Below are positions 27,429 through 36,288 of a stretch of DNA of 64,000 nucleotides, piece after piece. The translations under genes and the position numbers were made by a program. The stretch lies in the NCBI GenBank assembly GCA_025210735.1, contig JAOARD010000043.1, positions 62,001-126,000 of the forward strand. Direction: 5' to 3'. The stretch comes from Bacteroidales bacterium. GTDB lineage: Bacteria > Bacteroidota > Bacteroidia > Bacteroidales > UBA6680. Every line of letters starts with the position of its first letter. Position 1 is the stretch's first letter. The notes beneath the pieces are model-generated. The model worked only from the letters and a program-made list of their open reading frames with translations. It was not told the origin of the DNA and ran no database searches.

Positions 27429-28739
27429 ATGTTTTCAAGAGATATTAATATTGTTTCTGCACAGGAAGCAGTTAAAGCTATAAAGAGCGGCGACAGAATA
27501 CATATTCACAGTGTTGCTTTAGCTCCACAAGGTCTTATTAATGCCATGTGTGATAGAGGTAGAGCTGGAGAATTAAAAGGTGTAAGAATTCAGCACCTGC
27601 ACACTGAAGGACCAGCTCCTTATGCTGAGGCTGAGTTTGAGGGTGTATTCCAGATGGAATCGTTTTTTGTAGGACACAACGTACGTAAAGCTACTCAAGC
27701 AGGTTATGCTGATTATATACCAGTATTTTTACATGAAACACAACGTTTGATTCGTGATAATGTGTTACCGGTTGATGTGGCATTGATTCAGGTTTCTACT
27801 CCAGATAAGCATGGATATGTATCTATGGGTACTTCAGTTGATTCAACACTTGCTGCGGTACAAAATGCTAAAACAGTAATCGCTGTAATAAATCCTAATG
27901 TGCCACGTGCATGGGGTGATGCAATGATTCCAATGGATCTTATTGATATTTTCTGTGAGGATAATACTCCGCTTATTGAAGCTGTATTTACTGAGCCGGA
28001 TCCTATTGAGGCTGCTATTGGTAAAAATGTTGCTGCTTTGGTAGATGATGGAGCTACTCTACAGATGGGTATTGGAGCTATACCAAATGCTGTACTTGCA
28101 GAACTAGGAAATCATAAAAACCTAGGAATACATACAGAGATGTTTGCTGATGGTTTACTTCCGCTTGTTGAGAAAGGGATTGTAAACGGAGCTAATAAAG
28201 CGCTTGACAGAGGTAAAATTGTATCGACATTTGTTATGGGATCTAAGAAGGTTTATGACTTTATTGATGACAACCCTGGAGTGTTGATGATGGATGTTGG
28301 TTATACAAACAATGTTGATATTATTAGCCAAAACCCAAAAGTAACATCTATAAATTCTGCATTGCAGATAGATCTTACAGGACAGGTTTGTGCTGATTCT
28401 TTAGGAACTAAGTTCTATTCAGGTGTTGGCGGACAGGTTGATTTTATTACTGGTGCAGGTAAGAGTAAAGGAGGAAAACCTATTATTGCAATGCCTTCTG
28501 TTACAAATAAGGGAGTTAGTAAGATAGCTAATGTGCTTAACCTTGGAGCAGGTGTTGTAACAACACGTCCGCATATGCATTGGTTTGTTACTGAGTATGG
28601 AGCAGTAAATCTTTACGGAAAAACTCTTCAGGACAGAGCAAAAGCAATTATTAGTGTTGCTCATCCTGATCATAGAGAAGGACTAGACAAAGAGGCTTTT
28701 GAGCGTTTTGGATCGCATTATCATTTTGTGTCTAAATAG
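27429..28739 (+). CDS. Acetyl-CoA hydrolase/transferase family protein (CoA-transferase)
   Basis: A 436-residue class I-type CoA-transferase of the acetyl-CoA hydrolase / 4-hydroxybutyrate CoA-transferase group. Two alpha/beta domains are visible; the catalytic glutamate is E237 in LGIHTEMFADG, and the C-terminal part has KGGKPIIAMPSVTNKGVSKI and the glycine loop TEYGAVNLYGKTLQDRAKAII. It moves CoA between short acyl groups, such as acetate with butyrate, succinate or 4-hydroxybutyrate; the exact pair cannot be read from sequence. It suits a fermentative lifestyle. Monocistronic with its own terminator. Confidence 0.88.
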   Translation: MFSRDINIVSAQEAVKAIKSGDRIHIHSVALAPQGLINAMCDRGRAGELKGVRIQHLHTEGPAPYAEAEFEGVFQMESFFVGHNVRKATQAGYADYIPVFLHETQRLIRDNVLPVDVALIQVSTPDKHGYVSMGTSVDSTLAAVQNAKTVIAVINPNVPRAWGDAMIPMDLIDIFCEDNTPLIEAVFTEPDPIEAAIGKNVAALVDDGATLQMGIGAIPNAVLAELGNHKNLGIHTEMFADGLLPLVEKGIVNGANKALDRGKIVSTFVMGSKKVYDFIDDNPGVLMMDVGYTNNVDIISQNPKVTSINSALQIDLTGQVCADSLGTKFYSGVGGQVDFITGAGKSKGGKPIIAMPSVTNKGVSKIANVLNLGAGVVTTRPHMHWFVTEYGAVNLYGKTLQDRAKAIISVAHPDHREGLDKEAFERFGSHYHFVSK

Positions 28740-28763
28740 TCAGTTAGCAAAATAATATATCAG

Positions 28764-28795
28764 AAAGAGAGGCAGTAATGTCTCTCTTTTTTTAA
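28764..28795 (+). terminator. CoA-transferase terminator
   Basis: AAAGAGAG (28764-28771) pairs with CTCTCTTT (28782-28789), followed by Ts. Confidence 0.8.
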
Positions 28796-28975
28796 TATAC
28801 CCCAAAATTGGTTTTAGATAGATCTCTATTAATGTGTAGGTAAGATACACTTAACAACGTGCAATAAATATTAACACATTATTAATTGTTACTGCACGCT
28901 ATTTTTTATAATTTCAAGCGCTATTTGTAATAGTGTTGTACATATTTACTTACACTTATAAAACACAAAAAAAAC

Positions 28976-30493
28976 ATGAGATTGAGCAAACTGCAATTTT
29001 TTGCCGTACTGTTAACTATTTTATTAGTTTCGTGTACTGCAGAGCAGAAAAAGAGTGAAATAATAAAGCAGCCTTTATTAAAGCACAAAACAAATAGGGT
29101 AGCTGCTGAGTGGGAACCTTCAATGGGTACAATAGTGGTATGGCCACTTGATATCCCTCATAAACTGGTTATTGAACTGGCAAAAGATGCTAAGTTGTAT
29201 ACCATGGTGCCTGATGAGAAAGAGAAGCAAGAGGCTATAAAGTGGTATAAGAAGTGGAATATTAATCTTAATAATGTTGAGTTTATTATTTCGGCTCAAG
29301 GGCTTGACTCATGGTGGGCAAGAGACTGGGGTGCATTTGCAGTATTTGATTCTGTTGGAAATATGCATTTAGCAGATGGTCAGTATGAGTATAGTACTCC
29401 TGTTACAGGTATGGGCTGTGATGAGGAGTTGCAAATGCTTTTTACTGAGAAAGATGAGAAAACCGGAGAGAAGAAGATTATTCTTACTACAGATGATGAT
29501 GAAACTCCAGCTGATATAGCAAAACATATGGGGTATAAGAGAGTTGAACTTCCGTTTACATATACAGGAGGAAATGTATTTATGGATGGAAGAGGAAGTG
29601 CTATATCTACATGTATTATTAAAAACGAGAACAGATATATTGGCGGAAACGATGAGCAGTTGGTTACTGATGCTAAGAAGATGCTTGGTATAGATATGTA
29701 TAATTTTATCTCTAATTTTGAGCATAGTGGTATTCAGCATATCGATTGTCTGCTTAAGATGTTAGATGAAAATAGATTATTTGTTATGCAGCCACCTGTT
29801 GATCATGAGTTGTATCAGGTATATGAGGATATTGTAAATAATGAGTTGTCTAAACTTAGAAATGCTGCCGGAGAGCCGTATGAAATTATTCGTCTTAATA
29901 CAAACCGATATGATGGAGAAGAGCTTGCTGCGTATTCTAACTCGCTTATTCTGAATAAGAATGTATATGTACCGTTGTTTGGTATAGCTCAGGATTCTAT
30001 TGCACTAAAACAGTGGTCTGAAGCTTTACCTGGATATGATGTTAAAGGTTTTATTTATAAAGTGCATGAAGAGCCAATTCTGCATCCTAGAGTGTTAAAG
30101 CGTCGTGCTTCTGGTTTTGGATGGAATTCTGGCGATGCACTGCACTGTAGAACAAGAGCAATGTGGGATCCTCAGATGTTATATATAGCACGTGGCAAAA
30201 ATCCTGTTAAAACAACAGATGGATATACTATAGAGGCAAATATTATTGATTATAGTGATGCTGGTCTTGTAAGTTCTGAACTTAAGCTTTTCTGGAGATT
30301 GTCAGGCGATCAGAAATGGAACAGTGTTATGATAACAGAGAGTGGTGTTGATAATTATTATATAGCAAATGTACCTTTTACTGAATCAGGAAAGGTTGTG
30401 GAGTATTATTTTGCTGCAAAATCTGCTTCAGGTAAGGCGGAATTCAAACCAATGACTGCTCCTGAAGGATTTTATAAATTTATTACGGAATAG
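28976..30493 (+). CDS. Agmatine deiminase / Porphyromonas-type peptidylarginine deiminase-family lipoprotein
   Basis: A 505-residue guanidine-modifying enzyme with a lipoprotein signal (LLVSCTAEQ, cysteine near 20). The pentein-fold active site is visible: SWWARDWGAF with the substrate-binding Asp, GGNVFMDG, the histidine in GIQHIDCLLKML, and the nucleophile in GDALHCRTRAM near residue 390. A beta-rich domain of about 100 residues follows (about 405-505), reminiscent of the Ig-like domain after the catalytic domain in Porphyromonas PPAD. It could hydrolyse agmatine or peptide/free arginine; an exported location favours peptide or free arginine. There is no type IX sorting domain. Confidence 0.82.
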   Translation: MRLSKLQFFAVLLTILLVSCTAEQKKSEIIKQPLLKHKTNRVAAEWEPSMGTIVVWPLDIPHKLVIELAKDAKLYTMVPDEKEKQEAIKWYKKWNINLNNVEFIISAQGLDSWWARDWGAFAVFDSVGNMHLADGQYEYSTPVTGMGCDEELQMLFTEKDEKTGEKKIILTTDDDETPADIAKHMGYKRVELPFTYTGGNVFMDGRGSAISTCIIKNENRYIGGNDEQLVTDAKKMLGIDMYNFISNFEHSGIQHIDCLLKMLDENRLFVMQPPVDHELYQVYEDIVNNELSKLRNAAGEPYEIIRLNTNRYDGEELAAYSNSLILNKNVYVPLFGIAQDSIALKQWSEALPGYDVKGFIYKVHEEPILHPRVLKRRASGFGWNSGDALHCRTRAMWDPQMLYIARGKNPVKTTDGYTIEANIIDYSDAGLVSSELKLFWRLSGDQKWNSVMITESGVDNYYIANVPFTESGKVVEYYFAAKSASGKAEFKPMTAPEGFYKFITE

Positions 30494-30516
30494 GGTAGTA
30501 ATCATTATTATATTTA

Positions 30517-30551
30517 AAACGGGTTGCTCGCTATGAGTAACCCGTTTTTTT
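30517..30551 (+). terminator. Terminator of the deiminase gene
   Basis: AAACGGGTT (30517-30525) pairs with AACCCGTTT (30539-30547), followed by a T-run. Confidence 0.85.
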
Positions 30552-30581
30552 GGTATGTACTACTTTTGTGTTAAAGTGAGT

Positions 30582-30613
30582 TTTGTGATATTTCATAATA
30601 AGTATTACATTTG
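30582..30613 (+). promoter_or_regulatory. Promoter of the MATE leader
   Basis: TTTG (30582-30585) and TACATTTG (30606-30613) are 20 bp apart. Transcription from about 30620 would produce a leader of nearly 290 nt before the exporter start codon. Confidence 0.7.
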
Positions 30614-30624
30614 CAGCGAATAAA

Positions 30625-30669
30625 ATGATTACAATGAAACCTGTTTCTATAACATATCTGGCATTTTAA
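30625..30669 (+). CDS. Possible 14-residue leader peptide
   Basis: An ATG about five nt after the predicted transcription start opens MITMKPVSITYLAF and a stop. The stop lies three nt before the first arm of a hairpin. Size and position match leader peptides that control attenuators of drug-export and drug-resistance genes in other bacteria. Coding is inferred from position only. Confidence 0.45.
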   Translation: MITMKPVSITYLAF

Positions 30670-30671
30670 AT

Positions 30672-30700
30672 AAGACAAAGAATCTTTTTGTCTTTTAATC
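30672..30700 (+). terminator. Terminator-like attenuator hairpin before the MATE gene
   Basis: AAGACAAA pairs with TTTGTCTT, followed by TTAATCTTTTG. Two more hairpins follow: GTACAACA / TGTTGTAC (30721-30742, loop of six) and AAGTCT / AGACTT (30753-30769). Confidence 0.5.
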
Positions 30701-30803
30701 TTTTGTTTTACTTACTAAAAGTACAACAGGTGTGTGTTGTACAAATCTTTTGAAGTCTTTTGAGACTTAATATTTAACATTTATTAATTAAAAATTTACA
30801 GCT

Positions 30804-30920
30804 ATGAAGAGTTTTAATTATTCGTATGCACTGGTGTGTGCAGTAAATATTTGTGATAGAATAGAGTGTGATATTATTAAGAGAGAACCTGATGAATACT
30901 TAAAAAAGAGAGATGATTGA
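30804..30920 (+). CDS. Small ORF (38 aa) overlapping the MATE start
   Basis: ATG at 30804, preceded by AT-rich sequence, opens a 38-codon frame (MKSFNYSYALVCAVNICDRI then a charged tail) whose TGA overlaps the ATG of the exporter (ATGATTGA). This arrangement permits translational coupling. I do not recognise the peptide, and it could be a second regulatory leader or a real small protein. Confidence 0.5.
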   Translation: MKSFNYSYALVCAVNICDRIECDIIKREPDEYLKKRDD

Positions 30921-32331
30921 AAAATTGAATAGAATAAATTTAAGAAAGCGTGATATTTTTAAAAGCATAGTTGATTCTGTTAAAGGAAGTAATGTAGATT
31001 ATACTAAGATAAGTATAAAAAAGGCTTTGTTTCTGCTGTCAATACCAATGGTATTGGAGATGTTGATGGAATCGGTTTTTGCTATAGTAGATATATATTT
31101 TGTTTCGCGTCTGGGATCTGAAGCTATTGCGGCGGTTGGTATTACGGAAAGTATAATTACCCTTGTTTATGCTGTGGGTATTGGACTTAGTTTGGGAACA
31201 TCCGCTATGGTGTCCAGACGTATTGGAGAGAAGAATCAAGAGAAGGCTTCTGGTACAGCTTTTCATGGTATTGTTGCCGGGGTTATTTTTTCATCGTTGA
31301 TAGCGATTCCCGGGATATTTTTTGCAAAAGATATTTTGCAATTGATGGGTGCATCAAGTGTAATTGTGAATGAACACTCTTCTTTTACCTCAATAATGTT
31401 AGGTGGTAATTATGTGATACTGCTTCTGTTTGTGATTAATGGGATATTCAGAAGTGCTGGTAATGCAGCTATTGCTTTAAGGGTTCTGGCTTTAGCAAAT
31501 GTAATTAATATAGTATTAGATCCTTGCCTTATTTTCGGAATTGGACCATTTCCGGAATTAGGAGTTCAAGGGGCGGCAATAGCAACTAATATTGGAAGAG
31601 GAGTTGCCGTTGTTTATCAGCTTTACCTTCTTGTAAAGGGATCAGGAGCAATAAAGATAGATTTAAGCAGGGTAAAGCTTAGTGTTGCTTTAATGGGTAA
31701 GTTGGTAAGATTATCTATTGGGAGTATTGGTCAGATATTAATAATGACAACAAGTTGGTTAGCTCTAGTAAGAGTGATATCAACCTTTGGTAGCGATGCT
31801 TTATCGGGTTATACAATTGGTATACGTGTGATTATTTTTGCTATTCTGCCTTGTAATGGGTTATCAAATGCTGTTGCAACTCTTGTAGGACAGAACCTTG
31901 GTGCTTCAAGACCTGATAGATCAGAGGAGTCCGTTTGGCTTGCTGTTAGAGTTAATGCTGTAATATTGATTCTGATATCAATAATACTTATTGCATTTAC
32001 TGAACCTTTGATACGTATATTCACAGATAATATCAGGGTTATAAAGAGTGGGGTTGATTGTCTCCGGATAGTTAGTTATGGTTTTGTTGTGTTTGGTTTT
32101 GGATCTATCCTAATTAATTCGTTGAATGGAGCAGGAGATACTAAAACACCTACAATAATAAATATATTCTGTTTTTGGTGTTTGGAGATCCCTTTAGCAT
32201 GTTTTCTTGCTTTTTATACAGGAATGAATGAAAATGGAGTGTTCTACTCAATAATTATTTCAGAGGCAGTTATGACATTGATTGCACTGTATGTTTTTAG
32301 ATTGGGAAAATGGAAATATAAAGAGGTGTAA
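30913..32331 (+). CDS. MATE-family efflux transporter
   Basis: A 472-residue multidrug and toxin extrusion transporter with about 12 membrane segments in two related halves. The first half starts KALFLLSIPMVLEMLMESVFAIVDIYFVSRLGSEAIAAVG, and the second-half counterpart is IGSIGQILIMTTSWLALV; GLSNAVATLVGQNLGA and NGAGDTKTP are typical. It exports cationic compounds or drugs in exchange for Na+ or H+. The N-terminal 35 residues are a charged cytosolic extension. The long leader with a small peptide, three hairpins and an overlapping small ORF suggests conditional expression. Confidence 0.9.
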   Translation: MIEKLNRINLRKRDIFKSIVDSVKGSNVDYTKISIKKALFLLSIPMVLEMLMESVFAIVDIYFVSRLGSEAIAAVGITESIITLVYAVGIGLSLGTSAMVSRRIGEKNQEKASGTAFHGIVAGVIFSSLIAIPGIFFAKDILQLMGASSVIVNEHSSFTSIMLGGNYVILLLFVINGIFRSAGNAAIALRVLALANVINIVLDPCLIFGIGPFPELGVQGAAIATNIGRGVAVVYQLYLLVKGSGAIKIDLSRVKLSVALMGKLVRLSIGSIGQILIMTTSWLALVRVISTFGSDALSGYTIGIRVIIFAILPCNGLSNAVATLVGQNLGASRPDRSEESVWLAVRVNAVILILISIILIAFTEPLIRIFTDNIRVIKSGVDCLRIVSYGFVVFGFGSILINSLNGAGDTKTPTIINIFCFWCLEIPLACFLAFYTGMNENGVFYSIIISEAVMTLIALYVFRLGKWKYKEV

Positions 32332-32343
32332 AATACACTATTG

Positions 32344-32377
32344 CTGGTGCTGACTATTTTGTTGGCACCAGTTTGTT
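32344..32377 (+). terminator. MATE terminator
   Basis: CTGGTGC (32344-32350) pairs with GCACCAG (32365-32371), extended by wobble pairs, followed by T-rich sequence. Confidence 0.7.
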
Positions 32378-32442
32378 TAGTAGCTGGGTGTATAAGGTAT
32401 GTATGGTGGTATTTTTAGAGGTTTTGTCAGGGAGTGACTTGA

Positions 32443-33531
32443 GGTAGCGTTGTTATATGATGCTATGTCCACGTTTGATATGTAACTCAAATAATAGGTG
32501 ATCGTATAACCTCTGTAACCAAAATGGACTTCAGTATGAAAACTTCAAAGCATTCAGAGTTAGTTAATCTGGTTAATGGACTTGATAATAAAAGGTATCA
32601 TATTCTTAAAGAAGCAATTGAAAAACGCGATTCAGTTAAATTTGTTGCACGCCTATTAAATAATAATCATAAGGATGTTAATTGTCCTCATTGTAAATCT
32701 GATAAACTTCAGAAATGGGGTATACGGAATGATATGCAACGTTATAAGTGTAAGGAGTGTAGGCGAACATTTAATGTATTGACAGGAACGCCTCTTGCAA
32801 AATTACGAAAGAAAGGACGTTGGCTCTCATATGCAGAGTGTTTGAAGAATGGATTAACAATAAGAGAAGCTGCAGCAAAATGTGGTGTGCATAAAAATAC
32901 CTCATTCAGATGGAGGCATAGGTTTTTGGAGAACTCCACAGAGATAAAACCTGATAAGCTGTCTGGTATAGTTGAGGTTAATGAAAAGGTATTTGCATGG
33001 TCTGATAAAGGGAGTAAAAAATTAAACAGGAATGCCAGAAAGCGAGGCTTTAAATCTCATGCACAAATCCCTGTAAATAATAGGGTGTTTACACTGTATT
33101 GTAGAGACAGATCAAAGAATAGTTACGATAAGATATTATCGGGTTTTAGTGCAGATGTTTTACAGAATGAGATTTGTGGGTTAATAACCAATGATACACT
33201 TTTCTGTAGCAAGAATAAGCAGGTCTACATGAAATATACAAAGCAATCTAAGATAAGGCATGGTGTCTTAGATATATCAAAGAGGGAGATTGTTAAGAGG
33301 GATGTTGTACATATACAGAATGTGAGGTTGTACATTCGTAAACTAGAGATATGGATGGAGAGGTTTCATGGAGTGGCAACAAAATATCTAAATAACTATC
33401 TTTCATGGTTTAGAGAGTTAGATGAATTTGATTATAAGATAAGTCCGGAAACGATTATGTTAAGGGCTATGAGACCAGATAGATACAATACCAACCATTA
33501 TCGATGACATAGCATATTTTAAGCCGCTACC
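32443..33531 (+). mobile_element. IS1595-like insertion sequence
   Basis: A 1,089-bp element. Imperfect terminal inverted repeats of about 24 bp lie at both ends: GGTAGCGTTGTTATATGATGC at 32443 and, at 33508-33531, the complement of GGTAGCGGCTTAAAATATGC. Both end in GGTAGCG outside and GCTATG inside. One transposase fills the interior and its stop codon abuts the right repeat. The 8-bp flanks (TGACTTGA and ACAAGCAT) do not match, so no target duplication remains. The element is probably old or rearranged. Confidence 0.75.
32524..33507 (+). CDS. IS1595-family transposase with altered first catalytic residue
   Basis: A 327-residue transposase. An N-terminal zinc ribbon (C54, C57, C76, C79; CPHCKSDKLQKWG and KCKECRRTFN) precedes the helix-turn-helix LTIREAAAKCGVHKNTSFRWRHRF-type segment and a DDE-like core ending HIQNVRLYIRKLEIWMERFHGVATKYLNNYLSWF. 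The second acid D224 (ITNDTLF) is present. In most relatives the first is in GIVEADETFF; here it reads GIVEVNEKVF, with N153 for Asp, which should cripple transposition. The frame is otherwise intact, so the change may be recent or the protein may act only in trans-binding. Confidence 0.85.
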   Translation: MDFSMKTSKHSELVNLVNGLDNKRYHILKEAIEKRDSVKFVARLLNNNHKDVNCPHCKSDKLQKWGIRNDMQRYKCKECRRTFNVLTGTPLAKLRKKGRWLSYAECLKNGLTIREAAAKCGVHKNTSFRWRHRFLENSTEIKPDKLSGIVEVNEKVFAWSDKGSKKLNRNARKRGFKSHAQIPVNNRVFTLYCRDRSKNSYDKILSGFSADVLQNEICGLITNDTLFCSKNKQVYMKYTKQSKIRHGVLDISKREIVKRDVVHIQNVRLYIRKLEIWMERFHGVATKYLNNYLSWFRELDEFDYKISPETIMLRAMRPDRYNTNHYR

Positions 33532-33574
33532 ACAAGCATCTTACAGAAAACGATAAGCAATCTCATTCTGATAT

Positions 33575-33609
33575 CAGTAATCGTACCAATGTTATTTAGC
33601 ACGATTACT
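33575..33609. terminator. Inverted repeat between the IS and DUF2339 gene
   Basis: Perfect 10-bp arms CAGTAATCGT / ACGATTACTG with a 16-nt loop. It may end transcription of the minus-strand DUF2339 gene; the T-run is weak. Confidence 0.5.
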
Positions 33610-33624
33610 GATTGGTAATGAATG

Positions 33625-35937
33625 TTATTTATAAATTTTGTTCTTGTATTTGTTGTAAAGAAATGATATTACCAGTAATAGAACACCTAACGATACAAAT
33701 ACAATAGTTTTAGCAATTGTATTCAGATGAGCAATATCATATGTAAAAAGCTTCAACAGTGTTGTTGCAAAGAGTACAATTGCAGCAATACGTAAGTGTT
33801 TTTTTTGATACTTAATACCAAGAATAATCATAAATAAGGAGTATGTACCCCAAAGTATGCTAAGGGTTAATTTGTAGGATTGTCCGAGATTCAGAATATC
33901 CATTATATTAATTAATTCGCTGCTGATTATCCAGATTGACGACAAATGGATAAAGCATTCAAAAGCAGGCATTAGAAATGCTGTTTTGTTTAGCCTTTTA
34001 ATGTATAACCAATTGGTATAGATTAATAGTATAGTTGTACTAATTCCAATATACCTGATTATTATATTTATTATGCCTGCATTATGTTCACCTGATAAAG
34101 ACAGGTAGCTGTCACGTAATAAGCTGGAATTATACAGTCCTTGTACCATAAAAACAAACAGAGTTATGATACTTATTATTATTGTAGAGTATCCAAGAAT
34201 TTTGTTTTTGAATAACTTAATGTTTGATAAACCAAGAGCAGAAACGAATAAAACACTATAAATAATTACCCATAATCTTCTTAATCTGATAACATCACGA
34301 TTTATATATTCTGATGATGTATATATATCAGTATAAAGTTGGCGAAAGTATGTCTCAATCTCTATTCTGAATGTAATATATATAATAACTATTAGGGTGG
34401 CAGGTATTCCGTAACTGGTTATAGACTTCAGTGTTGTGCTGATGTTGTTTTGAGATTTACTGTTTCTCTGCAGGTATATAATGTAACCAAATGCTAATAT
34501 GTATATCACAGATGTGATAAAGTTAATATTTAATAATGGTGACATTCTGGTACCAGCTATGTCAGGAGCATAAGAAGGAATATTGCTCCAATCATGTATC
34601 AGGCTCAGTATAGCCAAAGCCATTATTGCATATGATATTTTTTCGTAGACACTGCTGTTTTTTGTTTTGCCAATTGTAAACATTAATGTTGCTTCACAAA
34701 TCCATAGCAGAGTAACCCAATTACCATCAAACTGTACTGGTATTGTAATTGTAACAAAAACAAGAGCAAGACCAATAATGAATCTGAACATATTTCTATC
34801 TACAGCTTTGTTTTTATAAACTATAAAACCGGCAAAAAGATGTAAAAGAGCGTTACTTAGAGTAAATAATCCCAGATAGTTATTATCAAAATGGTTATCT
34901 ATTATTGAAGACCCAAGTCCGTAGAATACAAACGAATTAGCTAATATTAATATGATATTGGCAGCGCCAAATTTCTCTTTTTTAAGGCTTTTGTATGTAA
35001 TTATACTTGCATAAAAAATTGTAAAAAACAGAGTCACAAAAATAAGAGCACCGTCGGCGTAAGAATTTTCTGAATTAAAAATATGCCATATTATAAATAT
35101 TAACCATGTTAACGACATTGATGAATACAGTATTGGTTTCCAGTATCGTTTTATTGATATTGCAAGTATACCCATATTTATTATGGTCATATAAGAGAAC
35201 ATGATAGCTGCGTTACCGCTGTTGCTACCTAACAGAAGAGGTAATGCATACGCTCCCACAAGACCTATATGAGCAATAACCTGTTTATTGTATTTTATTG
35301 CTGCTATTACTGTTAGCGCAGTAAATAGTAGCATTAATATAAATGCGGGTATTTGCGGAATAAATCCATACAGAGTGTATGCAAGATATGTTACAAAATA
35401 CATGGTGGCCATAGAACCACTAAAAAGAACAGCGCTGTAATTCAGGTATTTTGATCTTAGTTTTAATGATATTCCAAATAGTCCTAATCCGGCTAAATAG
35501 GCTAAAATAATTCTTAACAGAGGACTTATTAATTTATTGTCGATAGCGTATTTAGCACCTATACCTATTCCTATTATTGTTACGGCAATACCAATTTTAT
35601 TTATCAGATTTTCACCAATAAACTTCTCTATATTTGATTTTTTTACTCCTTCATCATATTTAGGTGTTTCAGGTATTATTACCTCTTGTTTAGGAGCTTT
35701 TTGTTCCTGAATAACTACAGGAGGGGGAGCGAATATAGCGTTATCTTCTTGTTCAGAACATACTTTATTAATAATAGGTTCTTCTGTAACGTTTGGTTCT
35801 GATTTAAGACTCTCCTTGCGTTTAATATTATCAATTTCTTCTTTTAGTCTGAATATCTCCTGAGCAAACAACTCTTGCCTTAAAGAGATGTCGTCTAACT
35901 GTTTTAACAGACTGTTTAGTTTTTCGTTATTATCCAT
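33625..35937 (-). CDS. DUF2339 polytopic membrane protein
   Basis: A 770-residue protein with a coiled-coil N-terminus (about 1-50, many Lys/Glu), a Pro/Glu-rich linker (50-105) and about 25 closely packed membrane segments from residue 120. The junction IEKFIGENLINKIGIAVTIIGIGIGAKYAIDN is the DUF2339 hallmark. Function is unknown; the family is large and found in many Gram-negative bacteria, with sequences suggestive of glycan or surface-lipid handling but no proof. The gene is transcribed alone, and its C-terminus (YNKYKNKIYK) is basic. Confidence 0.85.
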   Translation of the reverse strand: MDNNEKLNSLLKQLDDISLRQELFAQEIFRLKEEIDNIKRKESLKSEPNVTEEPIINKVCSEQEDNAIFAPPPVVIQEQKAPKQEVIIPETPKYDEGVKKSNIEKFIGENLINKIGIAVTIIGIGIGAKYAIDNKLISPLLRIILAYLAGLGLFGISLKLRSKYLNYSAVLFSGSMATMYFVTYLAYTLYGFIPQIPAFILMLLFTALTVIAAIKYNKQVIAHIGLVGAYALPLLLGSNSGNAAIMFSYMTIINMGILAISIKRYWKPILYSSMSLTWLIFIIWHIFNSENSYADGALIFVTLFFTIFYASIITYKSLKKEKFGAANIILILANSFVFYGLGSSIIDNHFDNNYLGLFTLSNALLHLFAGFIVYKNKAVDRNMFRFIIGLALVFVTITIPVQFDGNWVTLLWICEATLMFTIGKTKNSSVYEKISYAIMALAILSLIHDWSNIPSYAPDIAGTRMSPLLNINFITSVIYILAFGYIIYLQRNSKSQNNISTTLKSITSYGIPATLIVIIYITFRIEIETYFRQLYTDIYTSSEYINRDVIRLRRLWVIIYSVLFVSALGLSNIKLFKNKILGYSTIIISIITLFVFMVQGLYNSSLLRDSYLSLSGEHNAGIINIIIRYIGISTTILLIYTNWLYIKRLNKTAFLMPAFECFIHLSSIWIISSELINIMDILNLGQSYKLTLSILWGTYSLFMIILGIKYQKKHLRIAAIVLFATTLLKLFTYDIAHLNTIAKTIVFVSLGVLLLVISFLYNKYKNKIYK

Positions 35938-36063
35938 ATGTTATATCATTTCAACCTAAACGTGTAATAGTAAATTACACAATAAGATTATGTATATGTA
36001 AACGAATCTAAATTAACTATATTTTGTAGTAAAGCAAACTGATTGTTTTTAGGAAGGATACAA

Positions 36064-36093
36064 AAAATCCCGATACCATTTCTGATATCGGGA
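36064..36093 (-). terminator. tRNA-Ser terminator
   Basis: On the minus strand, CCCGATA and TATCGGG enclose ten nt and are followed by ATTTTTT. Confidence 0.85.
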
Positions 36094-36096
36094 CTC

Positions 36097-36184
36097 TGGC
36101 GGAGAGGGAGGGATTCGAACCCCCGGTACGTTGCCGTACAATGGTTTTCAAGACCACCGCATTCGACCACTCTGCCACCTCTCC
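36097..36184 (-). tRNA. tRNA-Ser (anticodon TGA)
   Basis: An 88-nt class II tRNA with encoded CCA. Acceptor arms GGAGAGG / CCTCTCC, anticodon loop CTTGAAA (anticodon TGA, reading UCN-type codons), a long variable arm (TGTACGGCAACGTACC region) and T arm CGGGGGTTCGAATCCC. Confidence 0.95.
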
Positions 36185-36195
36185 AAAGGCGCTGA

Positions 36196-36227
36196 CAAAA
36201 GTAGGGGATCAGATTCTTTTGTCCAAA
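36196..36227 (-). promoter_or_regulatory. tRNA-Ser promoter
   Basis: On the minus strand TTTG (36224-36227) and TACTTTTG (36196-36203), 20 bp apart. It sits back to back with the promoter of the divergent M48 gene. Confidence 0.7.
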
Positions 36228-36231
36228 TTTT

Positions 36232-36264
36232 TTTGCCATTTTTTTTCATTTATTATTAGCTTTG
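36232..36264 (+). promoter_or_regulatory. M48 protease promoter
   Basis: TTTG (36232-36235) and TAGCTTTG (36257-36264), 21 bp apart; start codon 25 nt further on. Confidence 0.65.
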
Positions 36265-36288
36265 AACCGTAATTAATTTTGTTATAAA

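Noticed and set aside
32435..33539. Target-site duplication for the IS1595-like element
   Set aside because: The 8-bp flanks TGACTTGA and ACAAGCAT do not match.
35988..36239. Open frame of 83 codons on the minus strand
   Set aside because: It runs through tRNA-Ser, its terminator and its promoter; the frame is accidental.
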